Both the position numbers and the translations under genes were made by a program. Below, piece after piece: positions 1 to 8,512 of a stretch of 64,000 nt of DNA. The stretch covers positions 744,001 to 808,000 of the forward strand of contig NZ_BAABCP010000001.1 in assembly GCF_039539005.1 (NCBI RefSeq), in the 5' to 3' direction. The notes below the pieces were generated by a model. That model was given only the letters and a program-made list of their open reading frames with translations, was not told the DNA's origin and searched no databases. The stretch's first letter is position 1. Each line of letters starts with the position of its first letter. The stretch is from Microbacterium soli. Its GTDB lineage: Bacteria; Actinomycetota; Actinomycetes; Actinomycetales; Microbacteriaceae.

Positions 1-283
1 TGATCCGGGCGAGTTCATGACCTGTCATCGACGTGACGAACGCTGTATCCTGCGGATGCTCCTCCGGAAAACCCCAATGACGCACCGCCTGGGATATCCC
101 CAGTCGCCGACAGAACTCCATCGTGCGCACGCTGACATGCATGATCTTCGGATCGCTCACATCAAGGCTCTCGAGCCGCTCGACCACCCGGCAGTCGACT
201 CCGCGACTGCCCAGATCCGTGGCCAGAGCGAGTCCGATGGGCCCGGCGCCGACAATGAGCACGTGAGTCGAGATGACGCTCAT
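1..283 (-). CDS. FAD-dependent aromatic hydroxylase, N-terminal part (runs off the window)
   Basis: Reading from the ATG at 283 toward base 1 gives a protein starting MSVISTHVLIVGAGPIGLAL, which carries the GxGxxG dinucleotide-binding fingerprint of class A flavoprotein monooxygenases. A later stretch (VSVRTMEFCRRLGI) matches the family's position after the first FAD-contact helix. These enzymes use NAD(P)H and O2 to hydroxylate phenolic rings. The ATG overlaps the TGA of the upstream alpha/beta hydrolase gene (ATGA), so the two are probably translationally coupled. Only about 94 residues are visible, so substrate class and completeness cannot be judged. Confidence 0.85.
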   Translation of the reverse strand, partial: MSVISTHVLIVGAGPIGLALATDLGSRGVDCRVVERLESLDVSDPKIMHVSVRTMEFCRRLGISQAVRHWGFPEEHPQDTAFVTSMTGHELARI

Positions 284-1431
284 CGAGTACCCCAATCGAC
301 GATGATGCTCGACATTCGCCGCGCGAGGTCGGGTCTGCCCTGGAAGTAGTGGTCCGCACCTTCGATCTCGACAAGCTCGACGTCGTCGTGGCGCACCGCA
401 TCAGCCATCCCGCGCGCATGGCTCGGAAACGCCGCGCAGTCCGCACTGCCGTACACGACGAGCACCGGTGCCTGCACCTTCGGCAACTGCTTGTACGCGT
501 TCGCGCGACTGAGATCGTAGCTCCATTGACTCAACCAGGAGCGCAGGCTGGAGTAGTGGCCCAACGAGGCCGGACGGAAGTTCGCACTCCACGGTGCACC
601 CCACAGCGTCGTGAGCTTGCGGTCCGACGGATCGATGGTGCCGTCGAGGAAACGCGGGTCCGCCGCAGTGCCATGCACGACGAACGGCAGATCGTCCAAC
701 GCATCGGCCTCGGAACCGCCCGACGGCTCAGCTTCCTCCGCGATCTCGATGAGTGTCTGCTGTGCCCATTCCGTGATGCGCCTGTTGCGTGCTATCTGCG
801 CCTCACGGTAACGACGGATGAACTCGTCCGGGTACACCGGACCGTTACGCGGATCGAACATGTCCAGAGATTCATCTCGGGCGAACGGGTTCAGCTCGTC
901 CACGATCGCCGCATCGAGGGCCTCTGTGTAGACGACAGCCCTCCCCGGGTGCGCCATCGCCATCACCAGGGAATCAGCCGGTGACAAGCCCGCTCCCGCG
1001 ATGTCGACGGGATCCCCCGCCGGCGTCCGGGTGATATCCGGCGACTCCGCCTGCGCCTGATAAAGGGCGGCGAGCCCACCACCGCCGCTGTTTCCGACCA
1101 GCACGACGCGCTCGTAACCGAGGTCTCGCAGATGGGCAATGGCCGCACCGATATCGAGCAAGCAGTTCTCCATGATGAGCGCGGAGTCATTCCCGACGTA
1201 ACGCGTCGCCAGCCCCGCAGCGTCCACCCCGAGCGTCGACATGTACTCCGTGGCATAGTGACCCATGAAATTGGACGCCGGGTGGACGAAGAGCACCACC
1301 GTGGATGCTCTCCGCGGCCCGCCACGCCAGAGCACCGCCCATGTCTTGCCACTCATACGTGCAACGCCGGAGTTGACATCCAACCTGCCCGACGCGACGA
1401 CATCGATGGCCAGCAGCTCCCGAGTCGGCAT
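280..1431 (-). CDS. Alpha/beta hydrolase, probably ring-fission or ester hydrolase
   Basis: A 383-residue alpha/beta-hydrolase-fold protein. The nucleophile elbow is GNSGGGG near residue 115; an acid in VVYGSADCAAF and a histidine in EGADHYFQ near the C-terminus complete a plausible Ser-Asp-His triad. The ATG at 1431 was chosen because GAGGGA lies just upstream; the longer open frame to 1506 adds residues unlike the family. It is followed with a 4-nt overlap by an FAD hydroxylase gene and is divergent from a VOC protein gene, so a role in aromatic degradation (hydrolysis of a ring-cleavage product or an ester substrate) is a reasonable inference. The substrate is unknown. Confidence 0.8.
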   Translation of the reverse strand: MPTRELLAIDVVASGRLDVNSGVARMSGKTWAVLWRGGPRRASTVVLFVHPASNFMGHYATEYMSTLGVDAAGLATRYVGNDSALIMENCLLDIGAAIAHLRDLGYERVVLVGNSGGGGLAALYQAQAESPDITRTPAGDPVDIAGAGLSPADSLVMAMAHPGRAVVYTEALDAAIVDELNPFARDESLDMFDPRNGPVYPDEFIRRYREAQIARNRRITEWAQQTLIEIAEEAEPSGGSEADALDDLPFVVHGTAADPRFLDGTIDPSDRKLTTLWGAPWSANFRPASLGHYSSLRSWLSQWSYDLSRANAYKQLPKVQAPVLVVYGSADCAAFPSHARGMADAVRHDDVELVEIEGADHYFQGRPDLARRMSSIIVDWGTR

Positions 1432-1547
1432 CGTCCCTCGCTTCCCGTGACGGCATCGTTGCACGTCAACGTCGTCATATTCGCACATGCTGTTTGAATA
1501 TTGCAACTATCTGTTTTTCAGTGATTACGTTTCACTTCTACTTGCAT

Positions 1548-1570
1548 TATACGAACGTGTTGTGCGTATA
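1548..1570. promoter_or_regulatory. Inverted repeat in the divergent promoter region of the left catabolic module
   Basis: TATACG at 1548-1553 and CGTATA at 1565-1570 form an inverted repeat with an 11-nt spacer, in an unusually AT-rich patch (about 1490-1570) between the hydrolase and VOC genes. A divergent promoter region is the usual place for an operator. No regulator gene is next to it in this window, and the motif does not match the GntR palindrome at 18012-18031, so the binding protein is unknown. Confidence 0.35.
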
Positions 1571-1636
1571 GTGACCGTACTGGTATGCCAGATGCGGGCC
1601 GCCACCTCTTCGGCGACCCCGAATCAAGGAGCACAG

Positions 1637-2158
1637 ATGACACACGAACGCCTCATACAGAAGCTCTTCCACTTCGCCTATCCGTGCCGCGATGGCGAAG
1701 AGACACGGCACTTCTACGAGGACTTGCTTGAGCTTCCTCTGGTCAACTGCATGCAGGCGGATGTCGTGCCCAGCACGGGGGAGGAGAAGCCGTACGCTCA
1801 CATCTTCTTCGAGATGGGTGACGGCTCCTACATCGCATTCTTCGACCTTGGTGAGGACCAGATGCCTCTGCCGTCTCCGAACACACCCGCGTGGGTCCAA
1901 CACCTGGCGCTGGAAGTGGGTGACATCTCAAAGGTCCTCAAACTGCGGGACCGTCTCAAGAGCGCGAACGTTCAGGTCACCGACATCGTCGACCATGGTT
2001 TCATCAAGTCGATCTATTTCTTCGACCCCAATGGTCTACGTCTGGAGATCACCACTCGCACCGAAGACCCGGGCTACCTCGAAGAAGCCGCGTCCAGCGC
2101 CCGGCCTGCCCTGGACGCTTGGACCGCAAAGAAAGCGGCCCTGCGCAGCACACGCTGA
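1637..2158 (+). CDS. VOC-superfamily protein (glyoxalase/extradiol dioxygenase-like), single domain
   Basis: A 173-residue protein with one vicinal-oxygen-chelate module: an N-terminal FHFAYPCRDGEETRHFYEDLL strand-helix, a VQHLALEV strand with a metal-type histidine near residue 90, and a C-terminal FFDPNGLRLEI strand with the Glu typical of VOC metal sites. The ATG at 1637 has AAGGAG 7 nt upstream; the in-frame extension to 1487 runs through the AT-rich promoter and is rejected. Divergence from a hydrolase-hydroxylase pair suggests a role in aromatic ring cleavage or isomerisation, but VOC proteins also include isomerases, lyases and resistance proteins. Confidence 0.75.
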   Translation: MTHERLIQKLFHFAYPCRDGEETRHFYEDLLELPLVNCMQADVVPSTGEEKPYAHIFFEMGDGSYIAFFDLGEDQMPLPSPNTPAWVQHLALEVGDISKVLKLRDRLKSANVQVTDIVDHGFIKSIYFFDPNGLRLEITTRTEDPGYLEEAASSARPALDAWTAKKAALRSTR

Positions 2159-2187
2159 TTGCATCGCCCGGAACGTGCACCGCCCCC

Positions 2188-2856
2188 CTACGCGGCCTCC
2201 GCCGTGATGAGGATGGGACGGTGGTCGCTCGTGCCCTGCGGGAGCGTGGTGATGTCGGAGATGTCGAAGCCCGCGGAGGTGGCGAAGTCGTAGTGCCCGC
2301 GGAACACCCGGTACCGCGTGTAGGTGCGATCGTCGCTGAGGGTCAACCGGTAGCCCTGCTTGCGCACGCTCTGCCCGAGGTTCTCCTTGAACACCGGGTA
2401 GTTGTAGTCCCCCACCATCAGCACGGGCTGCCCGGGCGCCAGTGACTGCAGGGCGTCGAGCGCCGCCCGGATCTGCGTGCGGCGCAGCGAGTTCAGCGCG
2501 GTCAGCGGCGCCGCGTGGAACGAGGCCACCACGACATGGCGCCCCGAGTCGATGTTGGTCAGCCTCGCACCCAGCACCCGCTCATCGGCGGGCTTGAGCA
2601 CCCGATCGTGCAGCGACTTCTTCAGGCCGATCGTGCGCACCCGCTCGAGACGGAACTGGTTTCGCCGCAGGTACATCGCCAGCCCCAGCCGGTTGCCACT
2701 GGTGGCCTGGGCGAGGGTCAGCCCGCCGATCGCGTCCGGGAGCATCGACGTGTCGCACTCCTGCAGGCAGAGGATGTCGGGGTCGTGCTCGGCGACCAGC
2801 GCGGTCAGCTCGGACGCCGCGCGATGCTTGCGCAGGTTGTACGAGATGACCTTCAT
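2188..2856 (-). CDS. Endonuclease/exonuclease/phosphatase-family protein
   Basis: 222 residues with the EEP fold in order: MKVISYNLRKH (metal-binding Asn), ILCLQECD (catalytic Glu), VVVASFHAAP, VLMVGDYNYPV (Asp/Asn pair) and the terminal GTSDHRPI (Asp-His). This is the complete Mg-dependent phosphodiesterase active-site set. No signal peptide is visible, so a cytoplasmic DNA-repair-like or phosphodiesterase role is possible; the family is too broad to assign a substrate. It lies 35 nt downstream of truA on the same strand and is probably co-transcribed. Its stop faces the VOC gene stop (convergent, 29 nt). Confidence 0.85.
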   Translation of the reverse strand: MKVISYNLRKHRAASELTALVAEHDPDILCLQECDTSMLPDAIGGLTLAQATSGNRLGLAMYLRRNQFRLERVRTIGLKKSLHDRVLKPADERVLGARLTNIDSGRHVVVASFHAAPLTALNSLRRTQIRAALDALQSLAPGQPVLMVGDYNYPVFKENLGQSVRKQGYRLTLSDDRTYTRYRVFRGHYDFATSAGFDISDITTLPQGTSDHRPILITAEAA

Positions 2857-2891
2857 GCGGCAACGTTACCGCCGCGAAGCCGTGAGTCGGC

Positions 2892-3734
2892 TCACTCCCG
2901 GTCGCGTCGCGCACGGGTCTGCCGGGCTCGGGATGCCAGCAGATCGTCGGCCGGATACCCCACCTCGCTGAGCGTCAGCCCCCGCGCGGGGAGCACTTTG
3001 AACGCGCTGGTGCGGGTGAGCTCGTCACGCAGCCGCGCCACGTCGTCGACGGACAGCCTCCCCTCCCCCACGGCCGCGCAGGCCCCGACCAGTGCGCGCA
3101 CCATGCTGTGGCAGAACGCGTCGGCCTTGACCTCGGCGACCAGCACGCCGTCGGCATCCCGAGTCCACCGGTAGTCCAGCAGCGTGCGGATGGTCGTGGC
3201 CTCCTCGCGCGGCTTGCAGTACGCCGCGAAATCGTGCAGGCCGATGAGGGTGCGGGCCGCCGCGTCCATGGCATCCGCATCCAGCTCCGCCCGGACCGTG
3301 GTCGTGTCGCGGCGCCGCATCGGGTCGTACCCCGCGGCCTGATCGGCGAGCCGATACCGGTACCGGCGCCACACGGCCGAGAACCGCGCGTCGAACCCGT
3401 CGGGCGCGAGACTCGTGCGGGTCACGGTCACGTCGGGGTACTTCCCGAGAACACCGCGGATGCGGTGGGCGAGCGACCCCGCCGGATCCGCGGCGGCACG
3501 GCCGTTGCGCACCTCGACGCGCGACCACTGCACGGGATCCAGGTCGACGTGCGCCACCTGTCCGGATGCGTGCACCCCGGCATCCGTCCGCCCCGCCACG
3601 ACGAACTGCACCTCCGACCCGACGATGCGCGCCAGCGCGGCCTCCAGCACGCCCTGCACGGTGCGCAGCCCGGGCTGGCGCGCCCAGCCGTGGAAATGGG
3701 TGCCGTCGTAGGCGATGTCCAGGCGAATGCGCAC
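2892..3734 (-). CDS. truA: tRNA pseudouridine(38-40) synthase TruA
   Basis: 280 residues, normal for TruA. The start region IAYDGTHFHGWARQPG and the catalytic VVAGRTDAGVHASGQVAH block, containing the nucleophilic Asp, are textbook. The later FAAYCKPREEAT and CHSMVRALVGA segments match the conserved C-terminal domain that binds the anticodon arm. TruA isomerises uridines 38-40 in tRNAs in the cytoplasm. The start is a GTG at 3734. In many actinobacteria truA follows rplQ; here the upstream neighbour is a divergent acyltransferase gene, and no ribosomal protein gene is nearby. Confidence 0.95.
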   Translation of the reverse strand: MRIRLDIAYDGTHFHGWARQPGLRTVQGVLEAALARIVGSEVQFVVAGRTDAGVHASGQVAHVDLDPVQWSRVEVRNGRAAADPAGSLAHRIRGVLGKYPDVTVTRTSLAPDGFDARFSAVWRRYRYRLADQAAGYDPMRRRDTTTVRAELDADAMDAAARTLIGLHDFAAYCKPREEATTIRTLLDYRWTRDADGVLVAEVKADAFCHSMVRALVGACAAVGEGRLSVDDVARLRDELTRTSAFKVLPARGLTLSEVGYPADDLLASRARQTRARRDRE

Positions 3735-3793
3735 GTGCCCAGCCTAGACTGGAGGGTCCCCGCCCTCTCTCTCGGAATGCACCTGATCCTGCC

Positions 3794-5650
3794 GTGACGT
3801 CCTCCTCTGCGCCCCCGGTTCCGCGGTACGCGGGACTCGACGGGCTCCGGGCCATCGCCGTCGTGCTCGTGCTGATCTACCACCTGTTCCCCGGCGTCGG
3901 TCTGGCCGGCGGGTTCGTCGGCGTGGACGTGTTCTTCGTCGTGAGCGGGTTCCTCATCACCTCGCTCATGCTGCGCCCCAGCACCCTGCCGCTGCGACAC
4001 CGACTGGTGGACTTCTGGCGGCGCCGCGCCCGCAGACTGCTGCCGGCCGTCGCCGTCATGCTGACGGTCTGCGCGACGGTGGCCTGGGCGATCGGCGGGG
4101 ACGTGCTGGTCGGCATCGGCAGGCAGCTGCTGGGTGCGTCGACGTTCAGCTACAACTGGGTGGCGCTGGCGGGCGGGTCGGACTACTTCTCCGGGACCGA
4201 GCCGGAGCTGTTCCGCAACATGTGGTCGCTGGCCGTGGAGGAGCAGTTCTACCTGCTGTGGCCGCTGCTGCTCCCCCTGCTGCTGATCGTGCTGCGGGTG
4301 CGCGGCGTGCTCGTGGCGTTCGCGCTGCTGGCCGCCGCCGCGTCGGCGTGGTGGATGTCGCAGCTCGTGGCTTCGGATGCCGTGACCCGCGCCTACTTCG
4401 GCACCGACTCGCACGCGTTCGGGCTGCTGCTGGGGATCGCGCTCGCGTTCGGCATCCGGGACATGCCGGAGCGGGAATGGATGCGTCGGCGGCTGGTGCG
4501 CATCGGTGGCGCCGTGCTCGGAATGCTGGGCATCGGCCTCGTCGTCGTCGCGGCGCTGCGGCCGGAGCTGCCCGGCGGCGAGGGCTTCCCCACCACGCTC
4601 GTGCTGGCATCCGTCGGGTCGTCGATGGCGGTGCTCGCGGGAGTGCTGCCCGGGTCGTGGTTCGGGCGCGGGATCGACGTGCAGCCGCTGCGGTGGATCG
4701 GCGACAGGTCGTACGGCATCTACCTGTGGCACTGGCCGGTGCTCGTGCTGGTGGCCGCATCATCGGGGCTCGGCGTGTCCGGCACGCTCGACGCCGTGCC
4801 GGCCTGGGCGGGCTGGACGGCGCTGGTGGTGTCGGTGACGGCGGCTGCGATCTCCTACCGGGTCGTGGAGACGCCGCTGCGCAGGCTCGGCTTCCGGCGG
4901 TCGCTGCGGGCGGTGCGGATGAGGTTCACGCGCGGCCCGGTGAGCAGGCTGGCCATGCTGAGCGCGACGCTGGCGGGCGTGCTGGCGCTCGGAGGGACGA
5001 CGGCCGCCGTGGCGAACGCCCCGGCCATGACGACCTCCGAGATGGCCATCCGTGCCGGGCAGCAGGCCATGCGGGATGCCGCCTCCCGCTCCGAGCCCCG
5101 CCGGGCGGCCGCGCCGAAGGCCATCGTCGGGGACGACATCACCGCCATCGGCGACTCCGTGATGCTGGCATCCGCCCCCGCCCTGTACGAGAGGCTGCCA
5201 GGGATCTCCGTGGATGCCGCCGTCTCGCGCTCCATCTGGGCGGGACCGCGGATCGTCGACGCGCTGGCCGCATCGGGAACGCTGCGTGAGCACGTCGTCG
5301 TCGCTCTGGGCACCAACGGCCCCGTGGATGCGGGTGTGCTGCAGCAGATCGCCGACACCGTGGGGCGAGACCGCGACCTGGTGCTCGTCAACGCACACGC
5401 GCCGCGCGACTGGATCCCCGGCGTCAACAGCGACCTGCAGGAGTTCGCCGAGGCACGCAGCGGCGTGGTCGTGGCGGACTGGTCGGGCACCATCAGCGCG
5501 CACGAGGACCTGCTCGCCGGCGACCGCATCCATCCCGGCATGGCCGGCGGGCGGATCTTCGCCGAGGTCGTGGAACGGGGCGTCCAGGCCGCTCAGGCCG
5601 AGCGGCTGGCGCGCCGCGAGCCGCTCGCCCGCACCCCGCAGATCCCGTAG
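3794..5650 (+). CDS. Membrane acyltransferase (acyltransferase 3) with C-terminal SGNH domain
   Basis: 618 residues from the GTG at 3794. The first part (about 1-380) begins RYAGLDGLRAIAVVLVLIYH, the acyltransferase-3 signature with its catalytic histidine, and holds roughly ten hydrophobic helices. A periplasmic-type linker leads to an SGNH hydrolase-like domain (about 450-610) with AIGDSVML as the Ser block and DRIHPGMAGG as the Asp-x-x-His block. OafA/OatA-like proteins of this architecture O-acetylate cell-wall polymers or surface polysaccharides on the outer face of the membrane. The open frame continues upstream to 3566, but that part overlaps truA and lacks family residues. Confidence 0.88.
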   Translation: MTSSSAPPVPRYAGLDGLRAIAVVLVLIYHLFPGVGLAGGFVGVDVFFVVSGFLITSLMLRPSTLPLRHRLVDFWRRRARRLLPAVAVMLTVCATVAWAIGGDVLVGIGRQLLGASTFSYNWVALAGGSDYFSGTEPELFRNMWSLAVEEQFYLLWPLLLPLLLIVLRVRGVLVAFALLAAAASAWWMSQLVASDAVTRAYFGTDSHAFGLLLGIALAFGIRDMPEREWMRRRLVRIGGAVLGMLGIGLVVVAALRPELPGGEGFPTTLVLASVGSSMAVLAGVLPGSWFGRGIDVQPLRWIGDRSYGIYLWHWPVLVLVAASSGLGVSGTLDAVPAWAGWTALVVSVTAAAISYRVVETPLRRLGFRRSLRAVRMRFTRGPVSRLAMLSATLAGVLALGGTTAAVANAPAMTTSEMAIRAGQQAMRDAASRSEPRRAAAPKAIVGDDITAIGDSVMLASAPALYERLPGISVDAAVSRSIWAGPRIVDALAASGTLREHVVVALGTNGPVDAGVLQQIADTVGRDRDLVLVNAHAPRDWIPGVNSDLQEFAEARSGVVVADWSGTISAHEDLLAGDRIHPGMAGGRIFAEVVERGVQAAQAERLARREPLARTPQIP

Positions 5651-5912
5651 AGCGGGTCTTCCGGGTCTCCTCGCGAGCCTCTCCGCTGGGAACCGCACGC
5701 AGATTCCCGTGTGCTCACACCAGGCTTGCGCTCCCTGCGGAGACGAGCATGACGGGGACACCAGTGCACGGGCATGTCTTGGATGCGACCGTAACGTGCT
5801 CTGATCGTTTCCTCGGCACGGCTGGCGCCTCACCATCTCCCGGTACACTCCCCCGCGCCGCCGGGGCAGCGGGAGAGATGACCAGAACTGAACCGACGCA
5901 GTACTGACGGCC
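5651..5912. other. Intergenic region between acyltransferase and the catabolic operon end
   Basis: There is no convincing coding capacity in 262 bp. It contains an imperfect copy (5686-5762) of a sequence that recurs at 18885-18971 on the far side of the catabolic operon. A GC-rich partial hairpin near 5850-5875 could end transcription of the minus-strand operon, but the stem is imperfect and has no T-run. Confidence 0.5.
5686..5762. repeat. Imperfect direct repeat, left copy (pair with 18885-18971)
   Basis: CTGGGAACCGC at 5686, a TGCGGAG block 50 nt later, GAGCATG and then GGACACC recur in the same order and orientation at 18885-18971, with small indels. The two copies bracket the intergenic-to-intergenic span that contains the whole ABC/catabolic operon and its regulator. 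Neither copy codes for anything recognisable. Confidence 0.45.
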
Positions 5913-7448
5913 TCAGTGCGAGAGCGGGCCTCCCCCGGGGTGTGCGCCGGCCGCGCACGCGGGGAAGAGCAGACCTCGGAGTGCGGTCAGTTTGTGCTCG
6001 AGATCGGAGTCATCCGCCGCAAAAGCGTACGGATGACGGTCCGGACGCACGATCGCGTACGCGGCGTTCTGCTGTCGGAGCCACGAGCGCACCGAGGAGG
6101 ATGAGGTCGCGTACCGGGGTATCGCGCCCGGCCCACCCGATGCGTCGACCACGCCTTCGGAGCCCTCGCCGATGATCACGAACCCGGCGGGGAGGGCATC
6201 ATCGAGCAGACCGCCCTCATCGAGAACCTGCGGCAGTGCGGACGTCCCGGCCGGCAGACTCGGATGCACGAAACCGTGATCGATGCTGAGCGTCAGGGTG
6301 CTGTCGAGAGAGCTCCCCCACGCCGACCTCTCCGATACGGCCCGGTCGCGCTCGCGAGCGCGAGCCGGGTCGAGAATACAGATCTCGCGCCCCTTCTGCA
6401 CTGCGCGGGCGACGATGCTCCTCACCTGGGGCTCGCGCTCGGCCTGGTACGTGTCCAGCAGTGCGGGGTCGGCGCCCGTCGCGACCTCCCTCATCCGCCA
6501 GGCCAGGGCGCGCGCATCCCGAATGCCATGGCACATGCCCTGTCCAAGGAACGGCGGCGTCTGGTGCGCGGCATCCCCCGCGAGGAACACTCTTCCGTGC
6601 TGCCACCGTTTCGCGATCAGGGCGTGGAACCTGTACACACTCGCCCGGATGACGGTGACCAGCGCCGGATCCACGTGGGCCCCGATAAGCGCCGACACGA
6701 TCTCGGGATCGGGCATCCGATCCGGTTCCTCGCCGTCGAGGAGCATGAACTCCCACCGCCGGTGTGCGCCAGGGCCGGGAACCAGCGTGGTGGGGCGGGT
6801 GGGGTCGCAGAACATCTGCGAGGCGGACTCCGGGAGCCCGTGCCCATCCGCGACCAGTGCGTCGACGACGAGCCAGGGCTCATCGAAGCCCAGGTCGTCC
6901 AAAACGATCCCCAGGGATTTCCGAACGGAGCTGGATGCCCCGTCCGTGGCGATCACGTACTCGGCCCGGGCGGATCGCGTCTCCCCCTCCTCCTGCCAGG
7001 TCACCGAGACATCGTGCACATCGGACTCGACACCGACGACGTTCGCTCCGCGTCGGAACTCGACGGAAGATCGGGTCTCGAGCCTCCGGGTGAGTGCGAC
7101 CTCCAGCGCGGGCTGGTAGAAGTTGTAGTGCGCGCCCCAGCCGTCGACGTCTCGTCCAGCGCTGCTGGAGGACAGCAACTGCCCGTCAGCGCCGTACGTG
7201 TCCATCCGCTCGATCAGTCGGCACTGCTCCTCGATCTCCTCCGCCATGCCGATCGACTGGAAGACGCGCATGATGCTCGCATCGAAGTGGATCGCGCGAG
7301 GGATGTCCATCGGCTCGAGGCCGCGCTCGAGGACCAGCACACGCAGCCCCGCATGCGCGAGAAGGTTGGCGGCAACCGCTCCGACCGGGCCGCATCCGAC
7401 CACCACCACATCGAAGACGTCGAACCGCCCGTCGTCCCGGGTCGCCAT
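5913..7448 (-). CDS. FAD-dependent aromatic hydroxylase, MhpA/PheA-like
   Basis: 511 residues, normal for the 3-(3-hydroxyphenyl)propionate hydroxylase group. FAD contacts are visible: VVVGCGPVGAVAANLL near residue 15 (GxGxxG), YVIATDGASSSVR near 165 (the DG motif), and GRVFLAGDAAHQTPPFLGQG near 290 (GD motif). A C-terminal thioredoxin-like tail of about 120 residues follows. The enzyme should add an ortho hydroxyl to a phenolic acid or phenol using NAD(P)H and O2. It is the last gene of the operon, 2 nt after the SnoaL-like gene, and pairs logically with the extradiol-type VOC protein upstream. Confidence 0.88.
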   Translation of the reverse strand: MATRDDGRFDVFDVVVVGCGPVGAVAANLLAHAGLRVLVLERGLEPMDIPRAIHFDASIMRVFQSIGMAEEIEEQCRLIERMDTYGADGQLLSSSSAGRDVDGWGAHYNFYQPALEVALTRRLETRSSVEFRRGANVVGVESDVHDVSVTWQEEGETRSARAEYVIATDGASSSVRKSLGIVLDDLGFDEPWLVVDALVADGHGLPESASQMFCDPTRPTTLVPGPGAHRRWEFMLLDGEEPDRMPDPEIVSALIGAHVDPALVTVIRASVYRFHALIAKRWQHGRVFLAGDAAHQTPPFLGQGMCHGIRDARALAWRMREVATGADPALLDTYQAEREPQVRSIVARAVQKGREICILDPARARERDRAVSERSAWGSSLDSTLTLSIDHGFVHPSLPAGTSALPQVLDEGGLLDDALPAGFVIIGEGSEGVVDASGGPGAIPRYATSSSSVRSWLRQQNAAYAIVRPDRHPYAFAADDSDLEHKLTALRGLLFPACAAGAHPGGGPLSH

Positions 7449-7450
7449 CT

Positions 7451-8512
7451 TCAGGCCTCACCGGGCGCCACGCCGCGCTCGACATAGCGATACAGGGGGT
7501 CCTCCGGCCCGAAGTCTCCGAACGAGATGAGGTGCTTGTTCTCGTTGTCGTCCCAGAATCGGCGGACGGCGGGCTCCGTCCGGGACCAGTCGAAGGTCAC
7601 CTCGCGATGCGCGATCGCCCACCGGCCGTCGATGCGTCGGAACGTGTCGAGGTAGCGGCCCCCGATCATCGTGTCGGTTTCCTCCTCCCCCGTGCCGCCC
7701 GACATGAGGCAGAGGTGATACGACTCGACGAAGGCCTCGTCGCCGCGCAGATCGATCAGCACATTGGTTATCAGATGCATGAGCGTGTGGCTCGGGGCCT
7801 CCTTCCCCGGAGCATAGAGGGACTTCTCGAGCAGGAAGTCCTTCGCGGTCGTGCTGTAACCTTCATGCACCTCGGTCGCGCCCTCGTGGTAGCACGAAAG
7901 CGCCAACGCATGATCGCGACGATCGGCGGCGCGAGCCCTGGTGTAGAGGACGCGTGTGATCGCATCCTTGTCGATGAGCTCGTCGAGCGCTGTGTTGTCT
8001 GACATGTCCTCCGACTCCTTGCTTGATCCTCTGGGCTCCTGTTCCCGCACGATCGATGCGCGGCGCGGTCGTGCCGGGTCCCTCGCATCGAGGCCGCGGG
8101 ACCAGTCGTAGACGACGGTGCGCTTCTGGATGCGCCACTGTCCGTGGACCCGACGAAGCAGGTCCAGGTACCTGCCCCCGACCAGATCGTCGGTCTGGGT
8201 TCCGGTCATGCCCATGCGGTGATACGCGAGGTGGTAGCTCTCCGCGAACGCGCTGTGATCATCGATGAAGTCGATGATCACGTTCGCGAGGACGTGCTTC
8301 TGCGGGCCGTTGTCGGGGTCGCGGTACCGCGTGGCCGCGACATCCTCGATGAACCGGCGGGCGGCCGAGAGCCCGTCGCCGTGATCGTCCATCCCATCCT
8401 CGGTATGGCAGGCCACCATGCGTTCGACGTCGTGGTCATCGCTGGCGACCGCGCGGGAGGAAAGCAGGGCGGTGATCCGCCGGGCATCCAGCAGCCGTCC
8501 GATGTCACTCAT
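7451..8512 (-). CDS. Tandem two-domain SnoaL-like (NTF2-fold) protein
   Basis: 353 residues formed by two paralogous SnoaL_4-like domains (about 1-140 and 172-330). Both copies carry the same landmarks: an Asp/His-rich first helix, ESYHL, GGRYLD followed by RR, and a closing DWSR. Members act as lyases, cyclases, isomerases or hydroxylase partners. The ATG at 8512 overlaps the TGA of the VOC gene (ATGA). Oddly, the second domain starts with its own ATG at 8005, preceded at good spacing by AAGGAG, so it may also be made alone as a 184-residue protein. The ORF may be a fusion of two formerly separate genes. Confidence 0.8.
   Translation of the reverse strand: MSDIGRLLDARRITALLSSRAVASDDHDVERMVACHTEDGMDDHGDGLSAARRFIEDVAATRYRDPDNGPQKHVLANVIIDFIDDHSAFAESYHLAYHRMGMTGTQTDDLVGGRYLDLLRRVHGQWRIQKRTVVYDWSRGLDARDPARPRRASIVREQEPRGSSKESEDMSDNTALDELIDKDAITRVLYTRARAADRRDHALALSCYHEGATEVHEGYSTTAKDFLLEKSLYAPGKEAPSHTLMHLITNVLIDLRGDEAFVESYHLCLMSGGTGEEETDTMIGGRYLDTFRRIDGRWAIAHREVTFDWSRTEPAVRRFWDDNENKHLISFGDFGPEDPLYRYVERGVAPGEA

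Noticed and set aside
3566..3793. Upstream extension of the acyltransferase frame
   Set aside because: It lies inside truA, is arginine- and proline-rich, and the family sequence begins after the GTG at 3794.
4222..5848. Long open frames in other frames over the acyltransferase gene
   Set aside because: Low-complexity Ala/Arg-rich translations with no motifs, overlapping a well-supported gene.
5850..5875. GC-rich hairpin as terminator of the catabolic operon
   Set aside because: The stem is interrupted and there is no T-run; it is mentioned only as a weak candidate.
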